A stretch of DNA of 8,213 nucleotides from DSWT01 sp035415725 (GTDB taxonomy: Bacteria; Chloroflexota; Anaerolineae; B4-G1; SLSP01): assembly GCA_035415725.1 (NCBI GenBank), contig DAOOGN010000128.1, forward strand, positions 1 through 8,213, given 5' to 3'. Under the pieces are notes generated by a model, which saw only the letters and a list, made by a program, of their open reading frames with translations, was not told where the DNA came from and ran no database searches. Positions 7,505 to 8,213 of the stretch are shown here, in pieces. Numbering within the stretch: the first letter of the stretch is position 1; every line of letters starts with the position of its first letter. The translations under genes were made by a program, and so were the position numbers.

Positions 7505-7785
7505 GCGCGCTCATCCAGAAGCTGGTCTAGTACCGACATTTCGGCCTGTAATTCTTCCGGTGATTCGGTGAAGTAGTTAATGGCGTTCTGCGCTAACAGT
7601 TGAACGAAAGCCAGTTTAGAAATGCCCAGGAGTTCAGCCCCTTTGCCGGACGAAATCCGCCCTTCCCGGAACAATTCCAAAGCGATCAGTTCGCGCAGCC
7701 GTGGTTCCAACTGGACTTGCGGTACATCTAACGCCCCCAACAAATCACGCGGCACTTGTAAAGCGACGGTCAAGGTCTCACTCAT
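7501..7785 (-). CDS. UPF0175 family antitoxin (HTH protein)
   Basis: This 94-residue protein matches the UPF0175 family, small helix-turn-helix proteins that act as antitoxins and probable autorepressors for adjacent PIN toxins. After an N-terminal strand (MSETLTVALQVPRDLL) and a helix ending LRELIALELFREG (30-42), the family signature GRISSGKGAELLGISK (42-57) forms the helix-turn-helix. It is followed by AFVQLLAQNAINYF (59-72) and an acidic tail (EELQAEMSVLDQLLDERA) that would contact the toxin. The ATG at 7785 is chosen because GGAGG (7792-7796) lies six bases before it and a consensus promoter lies just upstream. The frame is open further upstream only through a repeat and is not coding there. 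Its stop overlaps the toxin start by ATGA. The antitoxin looks intact while its toxin is broken. Confidence 0.92.
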   Translation of the reverse strand: MSETLTVALQVPRDLLGALDVPQVQLEPRLRELIALELFREGRISSGKGAELLGISKLAFVQLLAQNAINYFTESPEELQAEMSVLDQLLDERA

Positions 7786-7804
7786 AGGTATCCTCCCTAC
7801 CCTC

Positions 7805-7833
7805 ATTATACTTGAGTCTGACAAACGGGGCAA
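7805..7833 (-). promoter_or_regulatory. Sigma-70-type promoter of the toxin-antitoxin operon
   Basis: On the minus strand, TTGCCC (7828-7833) and a perfect TATAAT (7805-7810) are separated by exactly 17 bases. Transcription would start near 7798, leaving only about 13 bases of leader, nearly all occupied by the Shine-Dalgarno AGGGAGGA (7791-7798) and the spacer to the ATG at 7785. The antitoxin probably represses here, as is usual for such pairs, but no operator palindrome stands out. Confidence 0.8.
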
Positions 7834-7854
7834 TAGAGATGTGGCCCGCGTCAC

Positions 7855-7947
7855 TTTACATGCGATAATGTACCAGGGCTTTACACCCATGATGTACCAG
7901 GAGTTTACGGCCATAATGTACCACCCATTTACGCCCATGATGTACCA
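7855..7947 (+). repeat. Four direct repeats of about 20 bp at a 24-25 bp period
   Basis: The units lie at 7855-7875, 7880-7899, 7904-7923 and 7928-7947, with consensus TTTACRCCCATRATGTACCA. Units 2 and 4 carry CATGATG, while units 1 and 3 carry ATAATG, so there is a higher-order alternation of about 48 bp. Unit 1 is the most diverged and has one extra base. The gaps are only 4 bases. They end about 66 bases before the ORF at 8014 and fit the repeated transposase-binding sites of IS21-type ends. Confidence 0.85.
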
Positions 7948-7952
7948 GTGAA

Positions 7953-7980
7953 TTGACCTGTCGGGCACTGCGGCTATCCT
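7953..7980 (+). promoter_or_regulatory. Candidate promoter for the IS21-like ORF
   Basis: TTGACC (7953-7958) and TATCCT (7975-7980) are 16 bases apart. They lie just after the last direct repeat and 33 bases before the ATG at 8014. The -35 is near consensus and the -10 is weaker. The closeness to the repeats would let a repeat-binding protein influence this promoter. Confidence 0.45.
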
Positions 7981-8013
7981 TCCGGTGATGCACACACTAA
8001 CCGGGAGGCCCTC

Positions 8014-8213
8014 ATGTCAGGCAGGAGAATAGCAACGATGGAACTACGTGAATTGTTACGGTACTTACAAACTGAACCGAGTAACCGCCAGGTCGCGGCC
8101 ATGCTGGGCCTGGATCGGCGCACGGTCAAGACCTTGGAGGATTCCGACTTCACCTACGATCCCAGCCTCAAACGCCAGGTCGTCCTGGACTTAGCCACCG
8201 GGAACTACATCCG
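8014..8213 (+). pseudogene. IstA/IstB chimeric ORF of an IS21-like element (5' part only)
   Basis: The ORF is open from the ATG at 8014, with GGGAGG (8003-8008) five bases upstream, to the window edge (66 codons plus two bases). Residues 1-39 read like the N-terminus of an IS21 IstA transposase: a basic start (MSGRRIATMELRELLRYLQ), then the helix-turn-helix SNRQVAAMLGLDRRTVK at 23-39. Residues 39-66 instead match the stretch of the IstB helper ATPase just before its Walker A motif: KTLEDSDFTYDPSLKRQV (39-56), then VLDLATGNYI. The rest of IstA, including its DDE catalytic core, and the first part of IstB (roughly 70 residues in relatives) are absent. The switch falls at about 8125-8131 around GTCAAGACC, where short shared bases could have joined the two genes in frame. 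I call it a pseudogene because it cannot encode a transposase. A naturally HTH-fused IstB-like ATPase is the alternative. Family matches are from memory. Confidence 0.6.

Larger units (their letters stand above)
7840..8213 (+). mobile_element. Left end of an IS21-like insertion element, partial and probably internally deleted
   Basis: This segment combines multiple short direct repeats, a promoter, and an ORF with IstA-like then IstB-like sequence, in the order expected at the left end of an IS21-family element. Such elements carry several repeated transposase-binding sites near their termini and begin with TG. The exact boundary is a guess: TGTGGCCCGCG at 7840 is the first suitable TG before the repeats. 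No target-site duplication can be checked because the right end lies outside the window. Confidence 0.55.

Noticed and set aside
7169..7576. Plus-strand frame of 135 codons across the toxin
   Set aside because: It is antisense to the DUF3368/UPF0175 pair, whose family motifs, Shine-Dalgarno and promoter are on the minus strand.
7855..7947. CRISPR array
   Set aside because: The gaps between the ~20-bp repeats are only 4 bases, with no spacers. This is a direct-repeat binding array.
7786..7995. N-terminal extension of the antitoxin frame through the repeats
   Set aside because: The open frame exists only because the 24-bp period is a multiple of three, giving a YIMGVN-type peptide repeat. The real start at 7785 has a strong Shine-Dalgarno and lies downstream of a consensus promoter.
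7982..8004. CCGGT...ACCGG inverted repeat next to the Shine-Dalgarno of the IS ORF
   Set aside because: Only five base pairs over a 13-base loop, which is easily expected by chance in GC-rich sequence.

Overview
The window reads as a GC-rich bacterial chromosome segment. The best guess is a Chloroflexota (Anaerolineae-like) genome. This rests on an ECF sigma factor followed by a membrane protein with a short zinc-less 'PDPxF' cytoplasmic segment, a very large alpha-2-macroglobulin (A2M) ectodomain, and short tandem 7-8 bp repeats. It is an inference from gene style, not a proven assignment.

Region 1 (79-6893, + strand) is a two-gene operon. An ECF sigma factor with a GTG start is followed, through a 4-nt ATGA stop/start overlap, by a protein of about 2088 residues. 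That protein has a roughly 57-residue cytoplasmic N-terminus, one membrane helix, a Thr/Pro/Ala linker, about four Ig-like (Big_5/SbsA-type) modules and a complete bacterial A2M core with an intact CTEQ thioester motif. The layout is that of a sigma factor with its membrane-bound anti-sigma partner, but the sensor half here is a protease-trapping macroglobulin. This is the most interesting system in the window: a possible protease- or damage-sensing one-protein anti-sigma/A2M. Two short tandem repeat tracts touch this gene. An 8-bp repeat inside the coding region encodes an 8-residue repeat, and a 7-bp repeat supplies the last codons, the stop codon and the first downstream bases.

Region 2 (6894-7018) is the convergent intergenic gap. 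It holds the rest of the 7-bp repeat and two hairpins, the second a long imperfect palindrome that could terminate transcription from both sides.

Region 3 (7019-7833, - strand) is a type II toxin-antitoxin operon. It has a clear TTGCCC-N17-TATAAT promoter, a strong Shine-Dalgarno, an intact UPF0175 antitoxin, and a DUF3368 PIN-like toxin that overlaps it by ATGA. The toxin reading frame is broken by a single in-frame TGA at codon 29, so the pair appears to be an antitoxin with a dead or truncated toxin.

Region 4 (about 7840-8213, + strand, runs off the window) looks like the left end of an IS21-family element. It has four ~20-bp direct repeats at a 24-25 bp spacing, then a promoter, a Shine-Dalgarno and an ORF. 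The ORF begins like the IstA transposase helix-turn-helix and switches after about 39 residues to sequence typical of the interior of the IstB helper ATPase. This suggests an in-frame internal deletion that removed most of istA and the start of istB.
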